Shown piece by piece: positions 7,421-16,883 of a DNA stretch of 43,779 nt. This DNA is from Flavobacteriales bacterium. Its GTDB lineage: Bacteria > Bacteroidota > Bacteroidia > Flavobacteriales_D > Crocinitomicaceae. The DNA lies in the NCBI GenBank assembly GCA_018883325.1, contig VEQH01000033.1:1-43779 (forward strand), read 5' to 3'. The notes below the pieces were generated by a model. It did not search any database. It saw nothing but the letters and a program-made list of their open reading frames with translations, and was not told the DNA's origin. The translations under genes were made by a program, and so were the position numbers. Position 1 is the stretch's first letter. Every line of letters begins with the position of its first letter.

Positions 7421-8539
7421 ATGAAAACTAAGCCTTCCTCAGGATTTATTTTTACACCTTATCAAGCGCCTGAGCAATCAAATTTCGAGCGACTTTTTGA
7501 TATTTTCAGTGAATTGATTACGCACACTTCAGGCGATGTGGACGAAGCTTTAGATTGGTTTAAAATCCTTGACGATGAGTACAAACTCACGAATGAGGAA
7601 TACACAATGGATGATTTCATTGAAGATCTGAAGAAAAAAGGCTACCTCCGCGAAGAAATCAAACCCGATGGAAAAGGAGCGTTAAAAATTACTGCGAAAA
7701 CCGAACGAGCGCTTCGTAAAAATGCAATGGAACAAATCTTCGGCAAAATCAAGAAAAGTGGAGCTGGAAATCATAAGTCTAAAAAAAGTGGTCAAGGTGA
7801 CGAATCCACAGGTGAATTTAGAAATTACCAATTTGGCGACAGCATTGAACGCATTTCGATAACCGAAAGTCTAAAAAATGCACAAATCAATCACGGTCAG
7901 GCTGAATTCAAATTGACTGAAGAAGATTTAATCATTGAAGACACGCACCACAAATCGCAAATGAGTACGGTTTTGATGATTGACATTAGCCACAGTATGA
8001 TTTTGTACGGTGAAGATCGCATCACACCCGCTAAAAAAGTGGCAATGGCTCTGGCAGAATTAATCACCACTCGCTATCCAAAAGACACCTTGGATGTGAT
8101 TGTGTTTGGTAACGATGCGTGGCCGATAAAAATTAAAGATTTACCGTATTTACAAGTTGGTCCTTATCACACAAATACCGTTGCAGGTCTAGAGTTAGCG
8201 ATGGATATTTTGAGAAGAAAACGCAATACCAACAAACAAATTTTTATGATTACGGACGGCAAACCAAGCTGTCTTCGCATGCCAGACGGACAGTATTATA
8301 AAAACAGTAATGGACTCGACCAATTTATTGTAGAGAAATGCTACACAATGGCGGCGCAAGCTAGAAAATTGCATGTTCCAATCACCACTTTTATGATTGC
8401 TCAAGACCCTTATCTTCAGTCTTTCATTGAAGAATTTACGAAAGCAAACAAAGGAAAAGCCTTTTTTACAGGTTTAAAAGGTCTGGGAGAAATGATTTTC
8501 CACGATTACGAAAGCAATAGAAAAAAACGAATTAACTAG
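7421..8539 (+). CDS. VWA domain protein, partner of a MoxR-like AAA+ ATPase
   Basis: A 372-residue cytoplasmic protein without a signal peptide. The C-terminal VWA domain (about 180-360) has a complete MIDAS: DISHS (Asp188, Ser190, Ser192), a Thr in YHTNT (about 251-253) and MITDG (Asp279), so it should bind a divalent cation. The N-terminal 180 residues are charged with no assigned domain. The next gene, starting 4 nt after the stop, encodes an AAA+ ATPase of the MoxR/Mg-chelatase group. Such pairs act as chaperone-like machines in which the VWA protein links the ATPase to its substrate. The client cannot be deduced here. Confidence 0.88.
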   Translation: MKTKPSSGFIFTPYQAPEQSNFERLFDIFSELITHTSGDVDEALDWFKILDDEYKLTNEEYTMDDFIEDLKKKGYLREEIKPDGKGALKITAKTERALRKNAMEQIFGKIKKSGAGNHKSKKSGQGDESTGEFRNYQFGDSIERISITESLKNAQINHGQAEFKLTEEDLIIEDTHHKSQMSTVLMIDISHSMILYGEDRITPAKKVAMALAELITTRYPKDTLDVIVFGNDAWPIKIKDLPYLQVGPYHTNTVAGLELAMDILRRKRNTNKQIFMITDGKPSCLRMPDGQYYKNSNGLDQFIVEKCYTMAAQARKLHVPITTFMIAQDPYLQSFIEEFTKANKGKAFFTGLKGLGEMIFHDYESNRKKRIN

Positions 8540-8543
8540 AAAA

Positions 8544-10013
8544 ATGAAAGATTCACTACTAAACATAAAAACTCTAGGCGAACTAAAGAAAGCAGCCTAC
8601 CAAACAAAAGACATCAAAACAGAATTAAGAGATAATTTAATTGCGTCTTTACAATCTGGAAAGAAGACTTTTGAAGGAATGCACGGCTACGAACAAACCG
8701 TAATTCCACAATTGGAACGTGCGATTTTATCCAAACACAATATCAATTTATTGGGTTTACGCGGTCAAGGAAAAACGAGAATTGCGCGTTTGATGATTCA
8801 ATTATTAGACGAATACATTCCAATCGTTGCAGGAAGTGAAATCAACGACGATCCTTATGCTCCGATTAGTCGTTTTGCGAAAGAACTCATTGCTGAAAAA
8901 GGCGACGAAACTCCAATTGAATGGTTACACAGAAACGACCGCTTCTTTGAAAAATTGGCAACGCCAGATGTAACCGTAGCCGATTTAATTGGCGACATCG
9001 ACCCAATAAAAGCGGCGAATTTAAAATTAAGTTATGCCGATGATCGCGTTTTGCATTTCGGAATGATTCCACGTGCAAATCGTTGTTTGTTTGTAATCAA
9101 TGAATTACCCGATTTGCAAGCGAGAATTCAAGTAGCACTTTTCAATATTTTAGAAGAAGGCGACATTCAAATTCGAGGTTTTAAATTGAGAATGCCTTTG
9201 GATTTACAATTTGTTTTCACTGCAAATCCTGAAGATTACACCAACCGAGGAAGCATTGTTACTCCGCTAAAAGATAGAATTGGTTCTCAAATTTTAACGC
9301 ATTACGCCTTTGATTTAGAGACTGCAAAACGCATCACTTCCCAAGAGGCTGAAAAATTAGAAACACGTGCCATCAACGTTTACGTTCCAGAATTGGCAAA
9401 AGATGTATTGGAACAAATTGCATTTGAAGCAAGAATCAGCGAATTTGTAGATCACAAAAGTGGTGTTAGTGCGCGTATGAGTATCACTGCTTTTGAAAAT
9501 TTAATCAGTACAGCTGAACGTCGTGCTTTGATGAATGGCGAAAACAGTACATCGGTGCGTTACAGTGATTTGTTGGGAATGATTCCGTCCATCACAGGGA
9601 AAGTGGAACTTGTTTATGAAGGTGAACAAGAAGGAAGTTATTATGTTGCCAATCAGCTCATTAGTGAAGCAACTAAAACCTTGTTTTTAAAGTATTTTCC
9701 GAAAATTGAAAAACTCAAAAAACAAGATCAAAAAACACCTTATGACGCAGTTTTGGAATGGTTTTTCCAGGCTTCCAACTTTGAACTTTCCGATGATGCA
9801 AGCAATGAAATTTACAACGCAACCCTTGATTTAGTCGAGCCTTTGGACGATTTATTGAAAACATATCAACCCCGATTGGATAAAGAAGATGTCAATTTCT
9901 TAAAAGAATTTATCCTTTGGGCTTTGGTTGAATTGAAGCAATTATCCAAAAAACGAACTGAAAACGGAATGGCTTTCAACGACTTGTATGACAGTTATAT
10001 TAAAGGGTTGTAA
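8544..10013 (+). CDS. MoxR/magnesium-chelatase-like AAA+ ATPase
   Basis: A 489-residue cytoplasmic ATPase. Walker A is GLRGQGKT (71-78). The Walker B region is CLFVINELPDL (181-191), where Asn186 replaces the usual aspartate next to Glu187. Sensor 1 lies in FVFTANPEDYTNRG (Asn228), and the segment GMIPRANR before Walker B resembles the Mg-chelatase I subunit. About 170 C-terminal residues are helical and specific to this group. It is often annotated as magnesium chelatase, but no tetrapyrrole genes are nearby, so a VWA-coupled remodelling role is more likely. It forms a tight two-gene operon with the preceding VWA gene and converges on the carbonic anhydrase gene with 2 nt between stops. Confidence 0.88.
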   Translation: MKDSLLNIKTLGELKKAAYQTKDIKTELRDNLIASLQSGKKTFEGMHGYEQTVIPQLERAILSKHNINLLGLRGQGKTRIARLMIQLLDEYIPIVAGSEINDDPYAPISRFAKELIAEKGDETPIEWLHRNDRFFEKLATPDVTVADLIGDIDPIKAANLKLSYADDRVLHFGMIPRANRCLFVINELPDLQARIQVALFNILEEGDIQIRGFKLRMPLDLQFVFTANPEDYTNRGSIVTPLKDRIGSQILTHYAFDLETAKRITSQEAEKLETRAINVYVPELAKDVLEQIAFEARISEFVDHKSGVSARMSITAFENLISTAERRALMNGENSTSVRYSDLLGMIPSITGKVELVYEGEQEGSYYVANQLISEATKTLFLKYFPKIEKLKKQDQKTPYDAVLEWFFQASNFELSDDASNEIYNATLDLVEPLDDLLKTYQPRLDKEDVNFLKEFILWALVELKQLSKKRTENGMAFNDLYDSYIKGL

Positions 10014-10015
10014 GC

Positions 10016-10537
10016 TTATTTTTCGTCTTTAAACCAACCCGAGTACATCACATAGTTGTTGGAAATACGTTGAACTTCTCCCTCGAATAATTCTGGGGAG
10101 AGTGTTTTGACTTTTTTAGCTGGAACACCTGCGTAAATGCTCCAAGATTCTACGCGTGTACCTTCTAATAAAACTGCACCCGCAGCAATAATGCAATTGG
10201 CTTCGATGTAGCAATTATCCATTACGATTGCGCCCATTCCAATTAATACATTGTCTTCGACTGTGCAACCATGAACTAAAGCGTTATGTCCGATAGAAAC
10301 ATTGTTCCCAAGGTTGACCTTTGTTTTTTGATACGTGCAATGCAAAACAGCTCCGTCTTGAATATTTACCTTGTTTCCCATTCGAATGGAATTTACATCT
10401 CCACGAACAACCGCATTGAACCAAACCGAACATTGATCTCCCATCACCACATCACCAACAATTGTTGAGTTTTCTGCTAACCAACAATCTTCTCCGAACT
10501 GAGGTGCTTTTCCGTTGCATTCTTTTATTAAAGCCAT
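10016..10537 (-). CDS. Gamma-carbonic anhydrase family protein
   Basis: A 173-residue left-handed beta-helix protein made of hexapeptide repeats (about 25-135), expected to form a trimer with zinc at subunit interfaces. The three metal-binding histidines are present: His66 (VLHCT), His84 and His89 (IGHNALVHG), with the canonical 5-residue spacing of the last two. It probably hydrates CO2, although many YrdA/PaaY-like members have weak or unproven activity. The frame extends upstream to 10579, but the ATG at 10537 (MALIKECNG) is the family start. The longer version would begin inside a heptamer repeat. Confidence 0.9.
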   Translation of the reverse strand: MALIKECNGKAPQFGEDCWLAENSTIVGDVVMGDQCSVWFNAVVRGDVNSIRMGNKVNIQDGAVLHCTYQKTKVNLGNNVSIGHNALVHGCTVEDNVLIGMGAIVMDNCYIEANCIIAAGAVLLEGTRVESWSIYAGVPAKKVKTLSPELFEGEVQRISNNYVMYSGWFKDEK

Positions 10538-10542
10538 ACGTT

Positions 10543-10602
10543 TAAATTGAAAATGTAAAATGTAAAATTGATCCACCACAGCGGATTGAAAATGTAAAAT
10601 TG
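10543..10602. repeat. Heptamer repeat array split by a 19-bp spacer
   Basis: Consecutive 7-bp units TAAATTG, AAAATGT, AAAATGT, AAAATTG cover 10543-10570. After a spacer (ATCCACCACAGCGGATTG and one base), AAAATGT and AAAATTG follow at 10589-10602. The array starts 5 nt upstream of the gamma-carbonic anhydrase ATG, so on the minus strand it forms its leader or promoter region. Confidence 0.65.
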
Positions 10603-10714
10603 AGAATTTTGATTGGAATTATTGTCTAAAAATCAGGCTTTTTAAATACCATCTTAGCTCAAAAGGCTAGAGAATCAAAAAAACGTTTTCGCTAATTTCA
10701 AACAAACTTATCTT

Positions 10715-10722
10715 TACTTTTG
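10715..10722 (+). promoter_or_regulatory. Candidate -7 box of the ispG promoter
   Basis: TACTTTTG fits the Bacteroidota -7 consensus TAnnTTTG. It lies 24 nt before the ispG ATG (10747), leaving a leader of under 20 nt. A convincing -33 TTG is not evident at the usual spacing. The box overlaps the upstream TTG of the longer frame, which supports the ATG start. Confidence 0.45.
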
Positions 10723-10746
10723 TTATCTCAACTTATACAAGCATTT

Positions 10747-12669
10747 ATGTCAAGCGAAAAATCACAACCTTATTGCATCGATTTACTAAATAGAAAACGT
10801 TTTCCAACACAAGAAGTTTCTATCGGAAAAGTCAAATTGGGAGCATCCAATCCAATTCGTTTGCAATCAATGACAACGACAGATACAATGGATACAGAAA
10901 AATCGGTGGCACAATCGATTCGTATGATAGATGCTGGTTGTGAGATTGTTAGATTGACAGCGCCAAGTAAAAAAGAAGCGGAAAATTTAGGTTTAATTCG
11001 CTCCAAATTGACTGAATTAGGTTACGATGCACCGCTAGTTGCTGATATTCATTTCACACCAAATGCTGCTGAAATTGCTGCTAAGTTGGTGGAAAAAGTG
11101 CGTGTGAATCCAGGGAATTATGCCGACAAAAAGAAGTTTGAGGAAATCGATTACACCGACGAAAGCTATCAAGCAGAATTACATCGCATTGAAGAAAAAT
11201 TTACTCCTCTCGTTTTGCTTTGTAAAGAAAATGGCACAGCGATGCGAATTGGTACCAATCACGGTTCCCTTTCAGATCGAATTTTAAGTCGTTACGGCGA
11301 CACACCTGAAGGAATGGTAGAATCTGCCATGGAATTTATTCGCATTTGTGAGAAAAATGACTTCCATGAATTAGTGATTTCTATGAAAGCAAGTAACACG
11401 TTGGTGATGGTGCAAGCTTATCGTTTGCTAGCCGCTGAAATGTTAAAAAACGGTCGCTCTTATCCCTTGCATTTAGGAGTAACTGAAGCAGGAGATGGCG
11501 AAGATGGTCGAATAAAATCAGCAGTTGGAATTGGTGCTTTATTGGAAGATGGTTTGGGAGATACGATTCGTGTTTCCTTAACAGAAGAACCTGAGTTTGA
11601 AATTCCTGTTGCGCGAAAACTAGCAGAGAAATTTACGGAAAATGAAATTTTGCCATTGCCAGAATTCAAAGGTGAATTGCCTTACAATCCATTCTCTTAT
11701 GAGCGCAGACATTCAACTGAAATTCATAACATTGGAGGAAAACACGTTCCTGTTGTAATTGCGGATTGTTCCCAAAAAGAAACGATTAAATCAGCAAATT
11801 TTTTCGGATTTGGTTACAACTATTCCGTTCAGTTAGACAAATGGAATTTACAAGATTTAGCCGCTGACTATGTATTCATTGGTGATAACTCCATCGATTT
11901 TGAAGTGCCGGGAACACTTGGTGTGATTTGTAATTATGAAAATTGGAAAGCAAATTACAGCAATAAAGTTGGTTTTTATCCTTTGGTTACGCTTGATGCA
12001 TTGGCAAATCTTGACAAAGAACAAATTGCATTTTTAAGCTTACAAGCAGAAGCAACACTTTCAAATAATTTGAATGATTACCCAAATCTTGTTTTACTGG
12101 TTTCAACTAACTACGTCAACAAAACGCAATTATTTCGTTCCTTTTATATTCAGTTGGCAAGTAAAAATTACCAGCATCCCGTTGTGCTTCAAATTGAATC
12201 AAATGAAAAAGACGCTGAAGCATTTCAATTAAATGTTTCCAGTGATGCAGGTTCTGTATTAATAGATGGATTTGGCGACGGACTTTGGATTCGAGGAGAA
12301 CAAGCGCCAACTTTTATCAATTCAACGGCATTTGGAATTCTTCAAGCGACACGCACACGTATTTCAAAAACAGAATATATTTCGTGTCCTTCTTGTGGCA
12401 GAACTTTGTTTGATTTGCAAGAAACAACAGCAAAAATCCGCGAGCGCACTTCTCATTTAAAAGGTATTAAAATCGGAATTATGGGTTGCATCGTAAACGG
12501 ACCTGGAGAAATGGCAGATGCTGATTATGGGTACGTTGGAACTGGACCTGGAAAAATCAATTTATACAAAGAGAAAACGGTCGTTAAAAAGAATGTTGCT
12601 GAAACAGAAGCCGTTCAAGCATTAATCGACCTAATCAAAGAAAATGGCGATTGGGTGGAGGTAAAGTAG
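10747..12669 (+). CDS. ispG: 4-hydroxy-3-methylbut-2-enyl diphosphate synthase IspG, long type
   Basis: A 640-residue enzyme that converts MEcPP to HMBPP in the methylerythritol phosphate route to isoprenoids. The N-terminal TIM barrel (about 20-290) carries the substrate-binding segments. A large insert (about 300-540) separates it from the C-terminal iron-sulfur domain, as in plant, Chlamydia and Bacteroidota enzymes; E. coli IspG is about 370 residues. The 4Fe-4S ligands are Cys547, Cys550, Cys581 and Glu588 in CPSC ... MGCIVNGPGE. The frame opens at TTG 10720, but the ATG at 10747 sits just behind a promoter box and is chosen. Confidence 0.95.
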   Translation: MSSEKSQPYCIDLLNRKRFPTQEVSIGKVKLGASNPIRLQSMTTTDTMDTEKSVAQSIRMIDAGCEIVRLTAPSKKEAENLGLIRSKLTELGYDAPLVADIHFTPNAAEIAAKLVEKVRVNPGNYADKKKFEEIDYTDESYQAELHRIEEKFTPLVLLCKENGTAMRIGTNHGSLSDRILSRYGDTPEGMVESAMEFIRICEKNDFHELVISMKASNTLVMVQAYRLLAAEMLKNGRSYPLHLGVTEAGDGEDGRIKSAVGIGALLEDGLGDTIRVSLTEEPEFEIPVARKLAEKFTENEILPLPEFKGELPYNPFSYERRHSTEIHNIGGKHVPVVIADCSQKETIKSANFFGFGYNYSVQLDKWNLQDLAADYVFIGDNSIDFEVPGTLGVICNYENWKANYSNKVGFYPLVTLDALANLDKEQIAFLSLQAEATLSNNLNDYPNLVLLVSTNYVNKTQLFRSFYIQLASKNYQHPVVLQIESNEKDAEAFQLNVSSDAGSVLIDGFGDGLWIRGEQAPTFINSTAFGILQATRTRISKTEYISCPSCGRTLFDLQETTAKIRERTSHLKGIKIGIMGCIVNGPGEMADADYGYVGTGPGKINLYKEKTVVKKNVAETEAVQALIDLIKENGDWVEVK

Positions 12670-12895
12670 TTTCTGGTTACTAAATCTTTACAGAATAAAA
12701 ATTGGCGAACGAATAGGAAAACTTTTGCTCAAAATGGATTTCTCAATCGGATTCTGACTTTCATATCAGAAGCATGCATACGTGCAAACCCAAAGAAGCG
12801 CTCGATTAAAGTTCATTTTTTCCATTCATAAAATAAATAGTGCTGAGTGAAATTTTATTTCTAACTTTAAGCAAGCACCAAAAATCTATTTTTTT

Positions 12896-15004
12896 ATGAC
12901 ACAGAATCGTTTGTTTTTTAGTAATTCTACTACATTAACTTTATTCCTTTTTTTACTCAATGTACCGAGTATTTTTTCACAAAACAGAAATTACAAAGAA
13001 CACGTTACGATTGTCAGAGACGAATGGGGAGTTCCTCATATTTATGGTGAAAAAGATGCCGATGTCGCTTATGGATTAGCTTGGGCAAATGCTGAAGATG
13101 ATTTTGCAACGATGCAAGAAAGTTTATTGCCTACCAAAGGTTTACTTGGGCAATGGAAAGGAAAAGATGGTGCTACAATCGACTTTGTTGTTGGACTGAT
13201 TAACTCAAGAGAAAAAGTGGATGCACTTTACGACTCACAAATTAGCCCTGAATTCAAAATGTATCTTGAAGGTTATTGCGCTGGTGTGAACGACTATGCG
13301 GCAAGTCACCCAAAGGAAGTGAAAGTTAAAAACGCTTTTCCCATTACTCCCAAAGATGTAATTATAACTTTTCATTACATTTCAGCATTAATTACGGCTG
13401 TTCCAGATCAATTAAAATCGGTGATGAATGGCAAATATGATTCCGTTTCTGTGACCTTTGCTTCCAACGCTTTTGCGTTCAACCCTTTAAAAGCAAACGA
13501 CGGAAAAACTTTACTTACCGTAAACCCACATATGCGTTTTGAAGGTTGGTTTTCTTGGTATGAAGCCCACCTCGTTAGTGAAGAAGGAATGGACATCATG
13601 GGCGCACTTTTTCACGGAGGAACAAGCATTTTTGTTGGAACGAACAAAAACTTAGGTTGGACACACACTTGGAATAAATACGATATGGCTGACACCTATA
13701 AATTGAAAATGATTCCAAACAAAAAAGGCTGGTATGAATACGATGGGAAAGAATACCAATTGGAGAAAAATGATATTAAACTGAAAGTGAAACTAAAGCC
13801 TTGGTTGCCAAAAATAACTGTAAAACGTGAAGCTTATAAATCGATTCTTGGTCCCGTTTTGAAATCACCTTCGAAAGAATATTATGCCTTCAGATGGGGA
13901 GCAATGGATGAAGTTAGAACCCCAGAACAATGGTGGAGAATGAATAAAGCAACAAATTTCGATGAATATTACAAAATATTAGAAATGAACGCTTTGCCTC
14001 GATTCAATATCGTTTACGCTGATAAAGAATCGAATATATTTTTCATCGATAATGGTAGAGTACCCAAAAGAAATGCAGACTTTGATTGGAAAGGCGTTGT
14101 TCCAGGCAACACGTCTGCCACAATGTGGACAGAAGTTTACAAAACAGATGAACTTCCTCAAGTTAAAAATCCGGATTGTGGTTATGTTTTTAACACCAAT
14201 AATACACCTTACAGTGCAACATGCGACGAAGACAGAATCGCCCCTGGAACATGGGATCCGCACATGAATTTTCGAATGGGCGACAACAACCGTAGCTTAC
14301 GATTCATGGAGTTGGTTGAAGAAAATGAACGCATGGACTTCGAAATTATGAAACGAATTAAATTTGATAGCCAATATCCTAAAGACGGAAAATTCCTCCG
14401 TTCAATCAGCCTGATGAAAGAAATTGATGAGAAGAAATATCCAGATATTCAATCAATGCTCAAAGAAATGAAGTCATGGGACAGAACCTCAAACCCTGAA
14501 TCTTTAGGCGCAACTTACTTTTTAGTTTCGTTTGATTATTTATTCAATCTTATGAAACTAGACGTTGAATGTTTTATCGACGGAATTCCTTTGACGGAAG
14601 AAAAACTCGTAGAAGCAGTTCGTCACACAAAAAAGCATTTAGAAAAGCATTTTAATACAATCAATGTTCCTTTGAAAACAATTTTTAGAATTGCTAGAGG
14701 TAACGAAGAATATGCGATGCCTGGTTATCCAGATGCATTAGCTGCAAACTATGCTAAACCAAGAGAATCCGATGGGAAATTCATGGGTAATTTAGGAGAT
14801 ACCTACACAATGTTTGTTCAATATGGTAAAAATGGAGTTGAACGAGTAGAAAGCTTAGTGAATTTTGGTTCTTCTTCCCATCCAGAAAGCAAACATTACA
14901 CAGACCAATTGAAAATTTGGGTTAAACAAAAAACGAAAGTTATGACTTTCGATAAAGAACAAATTTTTAAAAATGCAGAAAAAGTGTATAAGCCGGGGAA
15001 TTAA
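12896..15004 (+). CDS. Secreted penicillin acylase family (Ntn) amidase
   Basis: A 702-residue protein with a signal peptide (about 1-29, ending SIFSQ). The start of the mature chain, VTIVRDEWGVPHIYG (37-51), is the A-chain hallmark of penicillin/AHL acylases. The B-chain should begin at Ser190 in FASNAFAFNP, the autocatalytic N-terminal nucleophile, followed by NPHMRFEGWFSWYEAHL. The residue before the nucleophile is Ala rather than the usual Gly. Members hydrolyse amide bonds of penicillins, N-acyl-homoserine lactones or other acyl-amides in the periplasm; the substrate is not predictable here. A TAACTTTA near-match to the -7 box lies at 12862-12869. Confidence 0.88.
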   Translation: MTQNRLFFSNSTTLTLFLFLLNVPSIFSQNRNYKEHVTIVRDEWGVPHIYGEKDADVAYGLAWANAEDDFATMQESLLPTKGLLGQWKGKDGATIDFVVGLINSREKVDALYDSQISPEFKMYLEGYCAGVNDYAASHPKEVKVKNAFPITPKDVIITFHYISALITAVPDQLKSVMNGKYDSVSVTFASNAFAFNPLKANDGKTLLTVNPHMRFEGWFSWYEAHLVSEEGMDIMGALFHGGTSIFVGTNKNLGWTHTWNKYDMADTYKLKMIPNKKGWYEYDGKEYQLEKNDIKLKVKLKPWLPKITVKREAYKSILGPVLKSPSKEYYAFRWGAMDEVRTPEQWWRMNKATNFDEYYKILEMNALPRFNIVYADKESNIFFIDNGRVPKRNADFDWKGVVPGNTSATMWTEVYKTDELPQVKNPDCGYVFNTNNTPYSATCDEDRIAPGTWDPHMNFRMGDNNRSLRFMELVEENERMDFEIMKRIKFDSQYPKDGKFLRSISLMKEIDEKKYPDIQSMLKEMKSWDRTSNPESLGATYFLVSFDYLFNLMKLDVECFIDGIPLTEEKLVEAVRHTKKHLEKHFNTINVPLKTIFRIARGNEEYAMPGYPDALAANYAKPRESDGKFMGNLGDTYTMFVQYGKNGVERVESLVNFGSSSHPESKHYTDQLKIWVKQKTKVMTFDKEQIFKNAEKVYKPGN

Positions 15005-15029
15005 ATTAATTTTTTAGCACACGCCAAGT

Positions 15030-15719
15030 ATGAAAAAACTGTTTTTACTATTGTTTTTTTGTGGAAATATCGTCTACTCATATGCGCAATTCAATGAATA
15101 TCGTTTTCATGTTTATGGAAAAGCCAGCACAGGAATAATTGATAAAAACAACTATTTCAATATTGGAGGAAGCATGGAATGGATGGTGAAACCAAAATTG
15201 GGTTTGAATTATAATTTAGAATATCAATACAGAACAGATGGCTACTCACATATTCATGGTTCGATAGGTTCATTGGCTGGACCTCCGCTGTTTATTATGG
15301 GTTTAATTTCTGGAATTACTGATAATGATGATTGGGACGATACAGATGATAATCCGTTTAATTTTGGTTATTTAGGTGCGATTGGCGGCATACTTTTAAC
15401 GATTTGTCCCGATGGAGTAAGTTATCATTTTCCAATTGGCTATCATTGGGATGTTGCGCCTTATGCAAATGTTTTAGGAATTGATTGGGTTTTCAATCGC
15501 AAGGAAAATTACAGACAACTTAAATATGCTGTTTCGGTTGGGACAAAAGTTTCTTATTCTTTTTCAAATAATATGACAGCCAATCTATTCGTGGAAACAC
15601 GAAAAGTTGCCTCAACAGGATTTGGAATTGGTGGAGGTTTTGGAATTGGTTACTTATTGAAAAAGCGCGAAACAGACGAAGAAATTCCAATTGTTGAACC
15701 ACCAACACAAAAGTTATAA
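15030..15719 (+). CDS. Secreted protein of unknown function, possible outer-membrane beta-barrel
   Basis: A 229-residue protein with a signal peptide (about 1-20, ending YSYAQ). The rest alternates short amphipathic strands with glycine/aromatic turns, for example GLNYNLEYQYRTDGY and VSYSFSNNMTANLFVETRKV. This fits a small outer-membrane beta-barrel, but it ends in a proline-rich polar tail rather than a terminal aromatic residue. I cannot name a family. It starts 26 nt after the acylase stop on the same strand, so the two are probably co-transcribed. Confidence 0.6.
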   Translation: MKKLFLLLFFCGNIVYSYAQFNEYRFHVYGKASTGIIDKNNYFNIGGSMEWMVKPKLGLNYNLEYQYRTDGYSHIHGSIGSLAGPPLFIMGLISGITDNDDWDDTDDNPFNFGYLGAIGGILLTICPDGVSYHFPIGYHWDVAPYANVLGIDWVFNRKENYRQLKYAVSVGTKVSYSFSNNMTANLFVETRKVASTGFGIGGGFGIGYLLKKRETDEEIPIVEPPTQKL

Positions 15720-15801
15720 CCTCAGCTATTGTTTGCAACTTTTTAGCGATGTGAACAACTAATCTACAAGCTTTTAGCTATTGGGCTTAACTTAGTGCCC
15801 C

Positions 15802-16482
15802 ATGAAAAAATGCATTTTTCTTTTCTTATTTTTGAGTTTACAATTCCTATCAAAAGCACAATTAAAACCGATTTATAATCAAGCAGAATATCCTTTTTGG
15901 TTGCATCTTCCTTCTGATAGCATTCTAAAAAGTAAACCTCCCATTTTGATTTTTTTACACGGAAGAAGTCTTTCTGGAAATAATTTGGAACTCGTTAAAA
16001 AATACGGTGTTATCCATGAAATTGAAAAAGGTCGTTCTATTCCTGCGATTGTTATTGCGCCGCAAGTTCCGGCTGGCAAATCTTGGGAACCCGAAAAAAT
16101 ATTGTCTGTATTGCAGTTTGTTCAACGAACTTTTGACACAGACACCAATCGTGTTTATGTTGCTGGAATGAGTTTGGGAGCTTACGGAACTTTGGGGTTT
16201 GCTGGTGCGTATCCTGAAATTGTTACGGCTGCTGTTGCTCTTTGTGGTGGTGGAAATCCAAAAGATGGTGCCGCTTTATCCACAATTCCTGTTTGGATTC
16301 AACATGGAAATAGAGATTCCGCAGTTCCGTTAAGTGAATCTCAAAAAATGGTGAATGCTATTAAAGCTTGTACCGATGAAAATTTAAAGTTTACCATAGT
16401 TCCCGGTGCAAATCACGGAGATTTAGAACGCGTTTTTAGAACCGATGAATTGTATGAGTGGTTGTTTCAATTTGAAAAGTAA
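15802..16482 (+). CDS. Secreted alpha/beta hydrolase, phospholipase/carboxylesterase type
   Basis: A 226-residue protein with a signal peptide (about 1-20, ending LSKAQ). The fold markers are ILIFLHGRS (oxyanion region, 49-56), the nucleophile elbow GMSLG with Ser124, Asp172 in HGNRDSAVP and His205 in GANHGD, giving an intact triad. It most resembles the small carboxylesterase/dienelactone-like enzymes that accompany PHB depolymerase-type esterases. The substrate is unknown. It lies 82 nt after the preceding secreted protein and may belong to the same transcript as the acylase. Confidence 0.82.
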   Translation: MKKCIFLFLFLSLQFLSKAQLKPIYNQAEYPFWLHLPSDSILKSKPPILIFLHGRSLSGNNLELVKKYGVIHEIEKGRSIPAIVIAPQVPAGKSWEPEKILSVLQFVQRTFDTDTNRVYVAGMSLGAYGTLGFAGAYPEIVTAAVALCGGGNPKDGAALSTIPVWIQHGNRDSAVPLSESQKMVNAIKACTDENLKFTIVPGANHGDLERVFRTDELYEWLFQFEK

Positions 16483-16664
16483 CGCATTAAGACAAAAACA
16501 TGTGGATAAATAATTGATTAGGATTAATTTTCTTTGTTGAAAATGAGAACTTGAATAATTACATAAAACTATTAAAACTCAAGTTGCTACCGCATATGAC
16601 AGACTATTTTTGAGGCTTAAAAAATGTGTCGTCTTTCCTCTATAGATTAACCCAAATTAAAGCT

Positions 16665-16686
16665 TAAATCCCCAATATTTTACATT
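16665..16686 (+). repeat. 22-bp direct repeat, copy 1
   Basis: Perfect match to 16884-16905, with core AATCCCCAATATTTTACATT. The match continues imperfectly for about 40 bp upstream in both copies, including TGTCG, CTTT/TTTT and AGATT. Confidence 0.85.
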
Positions 16687-16702
16687 AACCCTATTAATCA
16701 CC

Positions 16703-16763
16703 CTTAATTTTCTTAATACCTTAATGGTTAGTTTTTACCATTAAGAAGTTAAGGTTCATTAAG
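16703..16763. repeat. Long imperfect hairpin of TTAAG blocks
   Basis: The left arm (16703-16728) and right arm (16737-16763) pair over CTTAATGGT/ACCATTAAG (9 bp perfect, next to an 8-nt loop), then a TTAA-centred block and an outer CTTAAT/ATTAAG block. Short unpaired spacers of 3-4 nt separate the blocks. Confidence 0.65.
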
Positions 16764-16883
16764 ATTAATTTGCCTTAATTTTCAAAAGTGCACTTTAAAT
16801 GCTAATATCAAAGTATTTAGAGCGCTATATAAAGTGGGTCGAAATATGTCGCTTTTCGTTAAAGATTGAAGCAGATGTATGCC

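Noticed and set aside
15792..15803. 12-bp word TTAGTGCCCCAT repeated at 43192-43203
   Set aside because: Dozens of 12-bp repeats are expected by chance in 44 kb; the contexts differ and neither copy has flanking similarity.
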